Positions 41,936-49,466 of a stretch of DNA of 64,000 bases are shown here, one piece after another. Source of the stretch: Ralstonia sp. 25mfcol4.1 (GTDB taxonomy: Bacteria > Pseudomonadota > Gammaproteobacteria > Burkholderiales > Burkholderiaceae); assembly GCF_900104095.1 (NCBI RefSeq), contig NZ_FNJO01000003.1, positions 186,001 through 250,000 on the forward strand, in the 5' to 3' direction. Both the position numbers and the translations under genes were made by a program. Below the pieces are notes generated by a model that saw only the letters and a list, made by a program, of their open reading frames with translations, did no database searches and was not told the DNA's origin. The stretch's first letter is position 1; each line of letters starts with the position of its first letter.

Positions 41936-42676
41936 TCAGCCCATATGCAGGCCGCCGTTCAGCGAGAAGTCGGCACCGGTCGAAAAACCCGATTCTTCCG
42001 ATGCCAGCCAGGCGCAGATCGAAGCAATCTCAGCCGGCTCGCCCAGGCGCTTGACCGGAATCGTGCCGACGATCTTGTCCAGCACGTCCTGGCGAATGGA
42101 CTTGACCATATCGGTAGCGATATAGCCCGGCGACACAGTGTTCACCGTTACGCCCTTGGTAGCCATTTCCTGCGCCAGCGCCATCGTGAAGCCGTGCAGA
42201 CCTGCCTTGGCCGTCGAGTAGTTCGTCTGCCCGAACTGGCCTTTCTGGCCGTTCACCGACGAAATATTGACGATCCGGCCCCAGCCACGGTCTGCCATGC
42301 CGTCGATCACCTGCTTGGTCACGTTGAACAGCGACGTCAGGTTGGTGTCGATCACGGCGTCCCAGTCGGCGCGCGTCATCTTGCGGAAGACCACGTCGCG
42401 CGTGATGCCGGCGTTGTTGACCAGCACGTCGACTTCGCCCACTTCGGCCTTGACCTTGTCGAAGGCGGCCTTGGTCGAATCCCAGTCGGCCACGTTGCCC
42501 TCGGACGCCACGAACTCGTAGCCAAGCGCGCGCTGTTGTTCGAGCCATTTCTCGCGGCGCGGCGAATTGGGGCCGCAGCCCGCCACCACCTTGAATCCGT
42601 CCTTGGCCAGACGCTGGCAAATCGCGGTTCCGATGCCACCCATGCCGCCGGTCACATATGCAATGCGCTGAGTCAT
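41936..42676 (-). CDS. phaB: Acetoacetyl-CoA reductase PhaB
   Basis: A 246-residue NADPH-dependent short-chain dehydrogenase making (R)-3-hydroxybutyryl-CoA. The nucleotide-binding motif is T-G-G-M-G-G-I-G near residues 9-16. The catalytic residues S140, Y153 and K157 are at the same numbers as in H16. The N-A-G-I-T-R-D block is also typical. AGGAG lies upstream of the ATG. It is the third gene of phaCAB; the gap from phaA is 109 bases. Confidence 0.96.
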   Translation of the reverse strand: MTQRIAYVTGGMGGIGTAICQRLAKDGFKVVAGCGPNSPRREKWLEQQRALGYEFVASEGNVADWDSTKAAFDKVKAEVGEVDVLVNNAGITRDVVFRKMTRADWDAVIDTNLTSLFNVTKQVIDGMADRGWGRIVNISSVNGQKGQFGQTNYSTAKAGLHGFTMALAQEMATKGVTVNTVSPGYIATDMVKSIRQDVLDKIVGTIPVKRLGEPAEIASICAWLASEESGFSTGADFSLNGGLHMG

Positions 42677-42785
42677 ATCCACTCCTAGTTGGCTCGCTCG
42701 ATCGTTGTTATCGATGCTCAGGTCTGTGTCGATACCGGCGGGCAGACGTTCCTCGGCACGCGCCGCCGGCATACCCCTCCTGCAA

Positions 42786-43964
42786 TCAGCGCTCGACTGC
42801 CAGCGCCACGCCCATGCCGCCGCCGATGCACAGCGAGGCAAGGCCCTTCTTCGCGTCACGACGCTTCATTTCGTGCAGCAGGGTCACCAGAATGCGGCAG
42901 CCCGATGCACCGATCGGATGGCCGATGGCGATGGCGCCACCGTTCACGTTGATCTTCGACTGGTCCCAGCCCATTTCCTTGTGCACGGCCAGGGCCTGGG
43001 CGGCGAAGGCCTCATTGATTTCCATGAGATCCAGGTCCTGCACGCCCCAGCCAGCCCGCGACAGGCAGCGTTTGCTGGCCGGCACCGGACCCATGCCCAT
43101 CACGGCCGGATCCACGCCGGCGTTGGCGTACGCCTTGATCGTGGCCAGCGGCGTCAGGCCCAGTTCCTTGGCCTTGGCAGCCGACATCACCACCACCGCG
43201 GCGGCGCCGTCGTTCAGGCCCGATGCATTGGCGGCCGTCACCGTGCCGGCCTTGTCGAAGGCGGGCTTCAGGCCGGACATGCTGTCGAGCGTGGCGCCCT
43301 GGCGCACGAATTCGTCGGTCTTGAAGGCCACCGGATCGCCCTTGCGCTGCGGAATCAGTACCGGGACGATTTCCTCGTCGAACTTGCCGGCCTTCTGGGC
43401 GGCTTCGGCCTTGTTCTGCGATCCCACGGCGAACTCATCCTGGGCTTCGCGCGTGATGCCGTATTCCTTGGCCACGTTTTCGGCCGTGATGCCCATGTGG
43501 TACTGGTTGTAGACGTCCCACAGGCCGTCGACGATCATCGAGTCCACCAGCTTGGTGTCGCCCATGCGGAAGCCGTCGCGCGAGCCCGGCAGCACGTGCG
43601 GCGCGGCGCTCATGTTCTCCATGCCGCCAGCCACCACGATCTCGGCTTCGCCGGCGATGATGGCGTTCGCGGCCAGCATCACCGCCTTCAGGCCGGAGCC
43701 GCACACCTTGTTGATGGTCATGGCCGGCACCATGTCAGGCAGGCCGGCCTTGCGCGAAGCCTGGCGCGCCGGGTTCTGGCCCGAAGCGGCCGTCAGCACC
43801 TGGCCCATGATCACTTCGCTTACCTGGTCCGGCTTCACGCCGGCGCGCTCGAGCGCGGCCTTGATCACGATGGCACCCAATTCAGGCGCCGGGATCTTCG
43901 CCAGGGAGCCACCGAACTTGCCTACTGCGGTACGGGCTGCGGAAACAATGACGATGTCGGTCAT
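42786..43964 (-). CDS. phaA: Acetyl-CoA acetyltransferase PhaA
   Basis: A 392-residue thiolase condensing two acetyl-CoA to acetoacetyl-CoA, the first step of polyhydroxybutyrate synthesis. The acyl-carrying cysteine is C88 in N-K-V-C-G-S-G-L-K. The C-terminal G-H-P-I-G-A-S-G histidine and S-L-C-I-G-G-G-M-G cysteine blocks are intact. AAAGGA precedes the ATG. It lies between phaC (75-bp gap) and phaB. Confidence 0.96.
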   Translation of the reverse strand: MTDIVIVSAARTAVGKFGGSLAKIPAPELGAIVIKAALERAGVKPDQVSEVIMGQVLTAASGQNPARQASRKAGLPDMVPAMTINKVCGSGLKAVMLAANAIIAGEAEIVVAGGMENMSAAPHVLPGSRDGFRMGDTKLVDSMIVDGLWDVYNQYHMGITAENVAKEYGITREAQDEFAVGSQNKAEAAQKAGKFDEEIVPVLIPQRKGDPVAFKTDEFVRQGATLDSMSGLKPAFDKAGTVTAANASGLNDGAAAVVVMSAAKAKELGLTPLATIKAYANAGVDPAVMGMGPVPASKRCLSRAGWGVQDLDLMEINEAFAAQALAVHKEMGWDQSKINVNGGAIAIGHPIGASGCRILVTLLHEMKRRDAKKGLASLCIGGGMGVALAVER

Positions 43965-44039
43965 TTGAGGTCCTTTCGAGAAAGCGAATCGCGGATCGGT
44001 TCGAAACCGGGCCAGCCGCCACGGCCGGCCCGCGTGAAA

Positions 44040-45920
44040 TCAGGCGCGCTGTCGGACGTAGCGGCCGGGTGCCGGCTCCACCGGCGGGTAATGGGCGTTG
44101 CCCAGCGTGTCCGATGCGGCGCGCTTCTGGCCTGCGTGCTTGCCCAGCCAGGCCATCCAGTCGGGCCACCAGCTGCCGGGGTGCTCCTGGGCGCCGGCCA
44201 GCCATTCGTGGGCCGATTCGGGCAGCGCATCGTTGGTCCAGTGGCTGCGCTTCTTCTTCGCCGGGGGATTGATCACGCCGGCAATATGGCCAGAGGCGCC
44301 CAGCACGAAGCGGAGCTTGTTCCTCAGCAGCGCGGTCGATGCATAGGCGGCCATCCACGGCACGATATGGTCTTCGCGCGACCCGTAGATATAGGTCGGC
44401 ACGTCGATCGCGCCCAGGTCCACCGGGGCATTGCAGACGGTCAGCTTGCCCGGCACCTTGAGTTCGTCCTGCAGGTAGGTGTGGCGCAGGTACCAGCAGT
44501 ACCAGGGGCCCGGCAGGTTGGTGGCGTCGCCGTTCCAGAACAGCAGGTCGAACGGCACCGGCGTATTGCCTTTCAGGTAGTTGTCCACCACGTAGTTCCA
44601 GACCAGGTCGTTCGGTCGCAGGAACGAGAACGTGTTGGCCAGCTCCACGCCGCGCAGCAGGCCGCAAGGCGCCCCGGAGGCGCCGCCCAGCGTGGCTTCG
44701 CGCAGCTGGACGTGTGCTTCGTCGACGAATACGTCGAGGATGCCGGTATCTGAAAAATCGAGCAGTGTGGTCAGCAGCGTCAGGCTGGCTGCGGGCCGTT
44801 CGCCACGCGCGGCCAGCACGGACAGCGCGGTCGAGATGATGGTGCCACCCACGCAGAAGCCCAGCACGTTGATCTGGTCCTGCCCGCCGATATCGCGCGT
44901 CACCTCGATCGCGCGAATGGCCGCGTGCTCGATGTAGTCGTCCCACGTGCGCTCGGCCATCGACGCATCGGGGTTGCGCCACGACACCAGGAAGACCGTG
45001 TGGCCGTTTTCCACGGCGTGCCGTACCAGCGAGCTTTCGGGCTGCAGGTCGAGGATGTAGTACTTGTTGATGCACGGTGGCACCAGCAGCAGCGGCCGGG
45101 CGTAGACCTTGTCGGTCAGCGGCTTGTACTGCAGCAGCTGGAAGTACTCGTTCTCGTAGACCACGGCGCCTTCGGTCACGGCCACGTTGCGGCCCACTTC
45201 GAAGGCCTTCTCATCGGTCTGCGAGATCTTGCCGCGCTGCAGGTCTTCCAGCATGTTGCGCACGCCGTTGCGCAGCGATTCGCCACCCGACTCGATCAGG
45301 CGCTGCTGGGCATCGGGATTGGTGGCCAGGAAGTTGGCCGGCGACATGGCGTCGACCCACTGCGACACCGCGAAGCGGATGCGCTGACGCACCTTCGGGT
45401 CGGCTTCCACCGCGTCGGCCAGTTCGGTCATGGCGCGCGCCGTCAGCAGATAGAACGCGGCGGTATAACGGTACGGCGCGTTGTTGCGCCAGGCAGGACT
45501 GGCGAAACGGCGATCGGACAAGCGTTCGCTGGCACCGGCATTCCCGTTGCCGGCCGGATTGCCGTTGGCGACCATGGCGCCCTCGCCCATTTCGCGCCAG
45601 AGCTCGGCAAAGTCCTTCAGATAGCGTTGCTGGATGCCGGCCAGCTGGTCCGGCGCGATCTTCACGGGACCGCCGTTCGCACCGCCAGTCGGAAACGCCT
45701 GCTGGAACGCCTTGGCGAAGGCATCGCCGGCGGGAAAGCCACCGGGGAATGCACCGGCCAGACCCGCCGGGAAACCGGCCGGCATCTCGCCGTTGGCTTC
45801 AGGGGCCCACTGACGGGACCATTCCAGCCATGCAGCTGGATCGAATGGCCCCGGCGCAAATTGAAACGGTTGGGACTTGTCTTCCTTGCCGGAAGCTGCC
45901 GCACCTTTGCCGGTCGCCAT
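44040..45920 (-). CDS. phaC: Polyhydroxyalkanoate synthase PhaC (class I)
   Basis: A 626-residue class I synthase that polymerises (R)-3-hydroxyacyl-CoA into granules. The catalytic triad is C356 in G-F-C-V-G-G, D517 in R-E-D-H-I-V and H545 in S-G-H-I-A-G; these correspond to C319, D480 and H508 of H16 with a constant shift of 37. The start M-A-T-G-K-G-A-A-A-S matches H16 and is preceded by AGAGAGAC. H16 PhaC has 589 residues; the extra 37 lie in the N-terminal domain (about residues 44-80), rich in Gly, Ala, Phe and Pro (P-A-G-F-P-A-G-L-A-G-A-F-P-G-G). The in-frame extension upstream of 45920 is rejected. First gene of phaCAB. Confidence 0.96.
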   Translation of the reverse strand: MATGKGAAASGKEDKSQPFQFAPGPFDPAAWLEWSRQWAPEANGEMPAGFPAGLAGAFPGGFPAGDAFAKAFQQAFPTGGANGGPVKIAPDQLAGIQQRYLKDFAELWREMGEGAMVANGNPAGNGNAGASERLSDRRFASPAWRNNAPYRYTAAFYLLTARAMTELADAVEADPKVRQRIRFAVSQWVDAMSPANFLATNPDAQQRLIESGGESLRNGVRNMLEDLQRGKISQTDEKAFEVGRNVAVTEGAVVYENEYFQLLQYKPLTDKVYARPLLLVPPCINKYYILDLQPESSLVRHAVENGHTVFLVSWRNPDASMAERTWDDYIEHAAIRAIEVTRDIGGQDQINVLGFCVGGTIISTALSVLAARGERPAASLTLLTTLLDFSDTGILDVFVDEAHVQLREATLGGASGAPCGLLRGVELANTFSFLRPNDLVWNYVVDNYLKGNTPVPFDLLFWNGDATNLPGPWYCWYLRHTYLQDELKVPGKLTVCNAPVDLGAIDVPTYIYGSREDHIVPWMAAYASTALLRNKLRFVLGASGHIAGVINPPAKKKRSHWTNDALPESAHEWLAGAQEHPGSWWPDWMAWLGKHAGQKRAASDTLGNAHYPPVEPAPGRYVRQRA

Positions 45921-46092
45921 GATGTAATCGTCTCTCTGCCTGTCGTAGTGGATGACGGGCTCGGGGTAACTGTCTCCCGACCCGCCCCGCATCCGGGTTG
46001 CGTCCGCAAGCTGCCCAGGGCTGCTTGGCTCTTACGCTATGCTTGCCGGCGAAACCCTGGAATCGTTCCTCGGTTCCGATACATTTCGAGGC

Positions 46093-46122
46093 ATTGTTGC
46101 CTTGCAATGGAGAGACTGTCAA
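46093..46122 (-). promoter_or_regulatory. phaC promoter
   Basis: On the minus strand TTGACA (46117-46122) is followed by an 18-base spacer and AACAAT (46093-46098). The TTGCAAGGCAACAATG stretch is the same as I recall from the mapped H16 phaC promoter. It drives phaCAB. Confidence 0.85.
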
Positions 46123-46138
46123 TGCGGAAATCCGCATT
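46121..46138. promoter_or_regulatory. 18-bp palindrome overlapping the phaC -35 box
   Basis: AATGCGGA-AA-TCCGCATT is a perfect inverted repeat with 8-bp arms whose left edge shares two bases with the phaC -35 box. A protein bound here would touch RNA polymerase. H16, as I recall, has only a partial version of it. Regulator unknown. Confidence 0.5.
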
Positions 46139-46171
46139 GCGATGCGTGGGCTGAATAAGTGAAGCCCAACC

Positions 46172-46183
46172 TACCGGACGGTA
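46172..46183. promoter_or_regulatory. Dyad TACCG-GA-CGGTA upstream of the 80-residue gene
   Basis: A 12-bp inverted repeat with 5-bp arms, 58-69 bases before the small membrane-protein start. I recall the same motif in the H16 phaC upstream region, suggesting conservation. Function unknown. Confidence 0.4.
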
Positions 46184-46240
46184 ATGCTGGCGCGGGTTGC
46201 CGGGCCGGTCCAACCCCTATCCAGGAAAGATGAAAGCCTG

Positions 46241-46483
46241 ATGTATATCGTGGCAATTGGCTGGCTCTACGTCGCCTTGATGATGGCCATCACCGAGACC
46301 AGTGTCGTCGCCGGTGTGGCCACGTTCCTGTTGTACGGATTGGCGCCGGTGTCGATCGTGATGTACATCATGGGGACGCCGGGCCGGCGTCGCCGGCGCC
46401 GTGCGCAGGAAGCCCGTGAAGCCGCGGAAGCGGCCACGGCACAGGCGGCGCGGCTTCCGGACGATGGTGCGACCGGGCCCTAG
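46241..46483 (+). CDS. Small membrane protein divergent from phaC
   Basis: An 80-residue inner-membrane protein with two hydrophobic segments (about residues 2-17 and 21-43). An Arg cluster (G-R-R-R-R-R-R-A-Q-E-A) follows on the cytoplasmic side, then an Ala-rich helix. AGGAAAG lies upstream of the ATG. An equivalent reading frame sits upstream of phaC in H16, so the arrangement is conserved. It ends 4 bases into the convergent pgeF gene. Function unknown. Confidence 0.75.
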   Translation: MYIVAIGWLYVALMMAITETSVVAGVATFLLYGLAPVSIVMYIMGTPGRRRRRRAQEAREAAEAATAQAARLPDDGATGP

Positions 46484-47307
46484 TCGGCCAGCCAGACCAG
46501 CGTGGCCATGCGGCCCGTGGTGCGGTCGCGGCGGTAGGAGTAGAAGCGATCGGCGTCGCTGACCGTGCAGGTATTGCCGCCGAACACCTGCGTGCAGCCG
46601 GCGCGCGCGAGGCGAATGCGTGCGAGTGCATACAGGTCGGCCAGGAATTTGCCGGGCGCGCCCGCGACGAACGCCGCTGCCACGGCCGCGCGCTCGTCGG
46701 GCAAGGCCTGCTGCAGGAACGCCTCGCGTACCTCGACCCCCACCTCGAAGGCATCGGGGCCGATCGCCGGGCCGAGCCAGGCCAGCCACCGCGCCCCCGC
46801 GCCCGCCCGCGTGGCCATGCGCGCCAGGGTGGCCTCGATCACGCCGTCGCACAGCCCGCGCCAGCCCGCGTGCGCGGCACCCACCACCGTCCCATCCGTA
46901 TTGCACAGCAGCACGGGCAGGCAATCGGCCGTCATGATCGCGCAGACGTGTCCGGCCGTAGCACTCACGCTGGCATCGGCGCGCGGCACATCGTCGCCTT
47001 CGCCCGCGTCGTCGGCCGTCGCCACGCCGCATCCATGCACCTGTTCGAGCCAGTGCGGCATGGCCGGCAGATGGCTGGCCAGCCGTGCCCGGTTGGCCGC
47101 CACGGCAGCCGGATCGTCGCCGACGTGCGTACCCAGGTTGAGTCCTCCGGCGCGACCATCGGCCAAGCCATACGGACCTGCGCTGACACCCCCCTTTCGC
47201 GTGGTGGAGAGCGCGCGCACCCGGGCCGGCGCCGGCCAGTCCGGGACGATCCAGGCTGCGGCACCGGCCATCGGGTCAACTGTCGCCCGGTCAGTCGTCA
47301 TCGTCAT
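46480..47307 (-). CDS. pgeF: Peptidoglycan editing factor PgeF / laccase-domain purine nucleoside hydrolase
   Basis: A 275-residue protein of the Cu-oxidase_4 (YfiH/PgeF) family. The metal-binding residues are visible as [19 protein letters not shown] and [10 protein letters not shown]. coli YfiH removes wrongly incorporated serine from peptidoglycan precursors; relatives have purine nucleoside phosphorylase activity. The start ATG at 47307 has GAAGGAGAGG upstream and overlaps the rluD end by 17 bases. The rluD-pgeF order is common in betaproteobacteria. Confidence 0.88.
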   Translation of the reverse strand: MTMTTDRATVDPMAGAAAWIVPDWPAPARVRALSTTRKGGVSAGPYGLADGRAGGLNLGTHVGDDPAAVAANRARLASHLPAMPHWLEQVHGCGVATADDAGEGDDVPRADASVSATAGHVCAIMTADCLPVLLCNTDGTVVGAAHAGWRGLCDGVIEATLARMATRAGAGARWLAWLGPAIGPDAFEVGVEVREAFLQQALPDERAAVAAAFVAGAPGKFLADLYALARIRLARAGCTQVFGGNTCTVSDADRFYSYRRDRTTGRMATLVWLAD

Positions 47308-48514
47308 CGGCCTCTCCTTCGTACCACTCGGGCTCGCCCTCGTCCTCTTCGTCTTCCTCGGCATAGCGATCGAAGTCGAGCGCATCGATCAATGCCTGCA
47401 GGTCTTCGGGGGGCTCGGCCTCCCAGGATTTCCTGCGGCCCGTCACCGGGTGCATCAGCCCCAGCCGGTATGCGTGCAGCGCCTGGCGCGTGAAAGGCAC
47501 CGGCAGCGGCACGCGCACGGCCGGGCGCTGTCCGCGCTGCGTCGCCTTGTGATACACCGGATCCCCTACAAGCGGATGGCCAATGGACTCGAAATGCACA
47601 CGAATCTGGTGCGTGCGCCCGGTTTCGAGCTGGCACATCACCATCGATACCTTCGAGCGGCCCAGCGGCACCGTGCCAAGCGTTTCGAAATGCGTGCGCG
47701 ACGGCTTGCCGCTGTTGGTATGCACAATGGCCATCCGCGTGCGCTCGCGCGGATCGCGCCCGATCGGCGCATCGATCGTGCCCTCGTCGGGCGTCTCGCC
47801 CCAGACCAGCGCGATATACGTGCGCTTGACCGTGCGGGCCTGCAGTTGCCGTACGAGGTCGGTCTGAGCAGTCAGCGTGCGCGCCACCACCATCAGGCCC
47901 GAGGTTTCCTTGTCGAGCCGATGCACGATGCCGGCGCGCGGCAGGCGCGCCGCGTGCGGATCGCGGTGCAGCAGGCCATTGAGGACCGTGCCGCTCCAGT
48001 TGCCCGCGGCAGGATGCACCACCAGCCCGGCCGGCTTGTTGATGACCAGCAGCGCCTCGTCCTCGTACAGCACGTCGAGTGGGACGTCCTCTGCGGTAAA
48101 GGCCATCGTTTCCGGCGCGGCCTGGGGGCGGATCTCGATCTGCTGGCCCATCTGCACCGATGCCTTGGCACGGCTGGGCTCGCCGTCCACGCGGACGGCG
48201 CCCTCCTCGATCCACTGCTGGATGCGGCTGCGCGAAAATTCGTTGAAGTGCCGCGCGAGCAGTTTGTCGAGCCGCTCGCCATGCGCCGCACTATCGACTT
48301 CCAGGTACAGTGGCATCAGGTCAGGCGCGGCAGGCGCCGTGGCAGGCACCTCGTCATTGAATTCGCCAGTCGCCTCCCCTTCGTCGCCATCATCAAGATG
48401 GTCGTCGAAGTCTTCGGATTCCTCGTCGGTCACGTCGGCGTTTTCGGAGTGGCGTTCCAGACCGGTTTCGGTCTTGGGGCTTCGGCTATAATGCTTGGCG
48501 CTATTTTTTTTCAT
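47291..48514 (-). CDS. rluD: 23S rRNA pseudouridine synthase RluD
   Basis: A 407-residue enzyme that makes pseudouridines in helix 69 of 23S rRNA. The S4 domain is about residues 75-130 ([10 protein letters not shown]). The catalytic aspartate is D201 in [12 protein letters not shown]. The [10 protein letters not shown] block is intact. Both ends carry unusual acidic extensions: residues about 25-60 ([11 protein letters not shown]) and a C-terminal tail ending D-D-D-D-D. The ATG at 48514 begins M-K-K-N-S-A-K; the gene is divergent from bamD with overlapping control regions. Confidence 0.9.
   Translation of the reverse strand: MKKNSAKHYSRSPKTETGLERHSENADVTDEESEDFDDHLDDGDEGEATGEFNDEVPATAPAAPDLMPLYLEVDSAAHGERLDKLLARHFNEFSRSRIQQWIEEGAVRVDGEPSRAKASVQMGQQIEIRPQAAPETMAFTAEDVPLDVLYEDEALLVINKPAGLVVHPAAGNWSGTVLNGLLHRDPHAARLPRAGIVHRLDKETSGLMVVARTLTAQTDLVRQLQARTVKRTYIALVWGETPDEGTIDAPIGRDPRERTRMAIVHTNSGKPSRTHFETLGTVPLGRSKVSMVMCQLETGRTHQIRVHFESIGHPLVGDPVYHKATQRGQRPAVRVPLPVPFTRQALHAYRLGLMHPVTGRRKSWEAEPPEDLQALIDALDFDRYAEEDEEDEGEPEWYEGEADDDDD
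48487..48492 (+). promoter_or_regulatory. Candidate -10 box TATAAT of bamD
   Basis: A perfect TATAAT lies 39 bases before the bamD ATG, inside the first codons of the divergent rluD. No good -35 is evident. Confidence 0.45.
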
Positions 48515-48530
48515 CCGGAACAGGTTGCCC

Positions 48531-49361
48531 ATGCAATTGCAGAGCATCAAACGCGCGAACTGGCGCGCGAAAATTGGAGCGGTTTTGCTCGCAGGCGGAT
48601 GCGTCATGCTATCGGCATGCGGCCTGCTGGGAGACCAGCCTGACGAAACTGCCGGCTGGTCGGCCAACAAATTATATTCGGAAGCCAAGGATGCCCTCGA
48701 TGGCGGCGACTACACGCGCGCCGTCAAGCTGTACGAAAAGCTCGAGGGCCGCTATCCGTTTGGCCGCTATGCACAGCAGGCCCAGATCGATACCGCCTAC
48801 GCCAACTACAAGGATGGCGAGACCGCTGCCGCGCTGGCTGCCGTGGACCGCTTCATCCAGCTGCACCCGAGCCACCCGAACATCGATTACGCCTACTACC
48901 TCAAGGGCCTGATCAACTTCAACGACAACCTCGGCTGGCTTGGCCGCTTCTCGGGCCAGGATCTCAGCGAACGCGACCCCAAGGCAGCCCGCGCCGCCTA
49001 TGACGCGTTCCAGACCCTGATCACGCGCTATCCGGACAGCAAGTACACCCCGGACGCCACGCTGCGCATGCAGTACATCGTCAACGCGCTGGCCCAGCAC
49101 GAGGTCCACGCCGCGCGTTACTACTACCGCCGTGGCGCCTACCTGGCGGCCGTGAACCGCGCGCAGCAGGCGCTCAAGGACTACGATGGCGCGCCGGCCA
49201 ACGAAGAGGCGCTGTACATCATGGTCCGGTCGTACGATGCGCTGGGCATGAAGGACCTGCGCGACGACGCGGCACGCGTGATGGAACGCAACTACCCGAA
49301 CAGCGATTTCATCAAGTACGGACAGCGCCGCAAGGACAAGTCCTGGTGGGAAGTGTTCTGA
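48531..49361 (+). CDS. bamD: Outer membrane assembly lipoprotein BamD
   Basis: A 276-residue lipoprotein of the BAM complex that inserts beta-barrel proteins. The lipobox is L-S-A-C with lipidated C30. TPR-like helices follow, beginning [17 protein letters not shown] and including the [10 protein letters not shown] motif of the family. The length is normal. A TATAAT lies 39 bases upstream. The gene is divergent from rluD and followed by a bidirectional terminator. Confidence 0.95.
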   Translation: MQLQSIKRANWRAKIGAVLLAGGCVMLSACGLLGDQPDETAGWSANKLYSEAKDALDGGDYTRAVKLYEKLEGRYPFGRYAQQAQIDTAYANYKDGETAAALAAVDRFIQLHPSHPNIDYAYYLKGLINFNDNLGWLGRFSGQDLSERDPKAARAAYDAFQTLITRYPDSKYTPDATLRMQYIVNALAQHEVHAARYYYRRGAYLAAVNRAQQALKDYDGAPANEEALYIMVRSYDALGMKDLRDDAARVMERNYPNSDFIKYGQRRKDKSWWEVF

Positions 49362-49388
49362 CGACGCCCGGCCTGGCCGGAACATGAG

Positions 49389-49415
49389 AAAAGCCCGACG
49401 CAAGGTCGGGCTTTT
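49389..49415. terminator. Bidirectional terminator between bamD and the helicase gene
   Basis: An 11-bp stem (AAAAGCCCGAC / GTCGGGCTTTT) with loop GCAAG has a T run on the plus side and an A run on the other. It serves the convergent bamD and the helicase gene. Confidence 0.85.
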
Positions 49416-49466
49416 TCGTTTTTCGGCGACGGTGTTGAGTGCTGGCTGGCGCTTTTCCCGCTCTTC

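Larger units (their letters stand above)
45921..46240. other. Divergent control region of phaC and the 80-residue protein (320 bp)
   Basis: No gene is seen. It holds the phaC promoter (46093-46122), the dyad at its -35 edge (46121-46138) and the small palindrome at 46172-46183. The phaC leader from the -10 to the ATG is about 170 bases. Confidence 0.6.

Noticed and set aside
45921..45992. 24-residue in-frame extension of PhaC
   Set aside because: H16 PhaC starts at M-A-T-G-K-G, which here has its own ribosome binding site; the upstream residues are not conserved.
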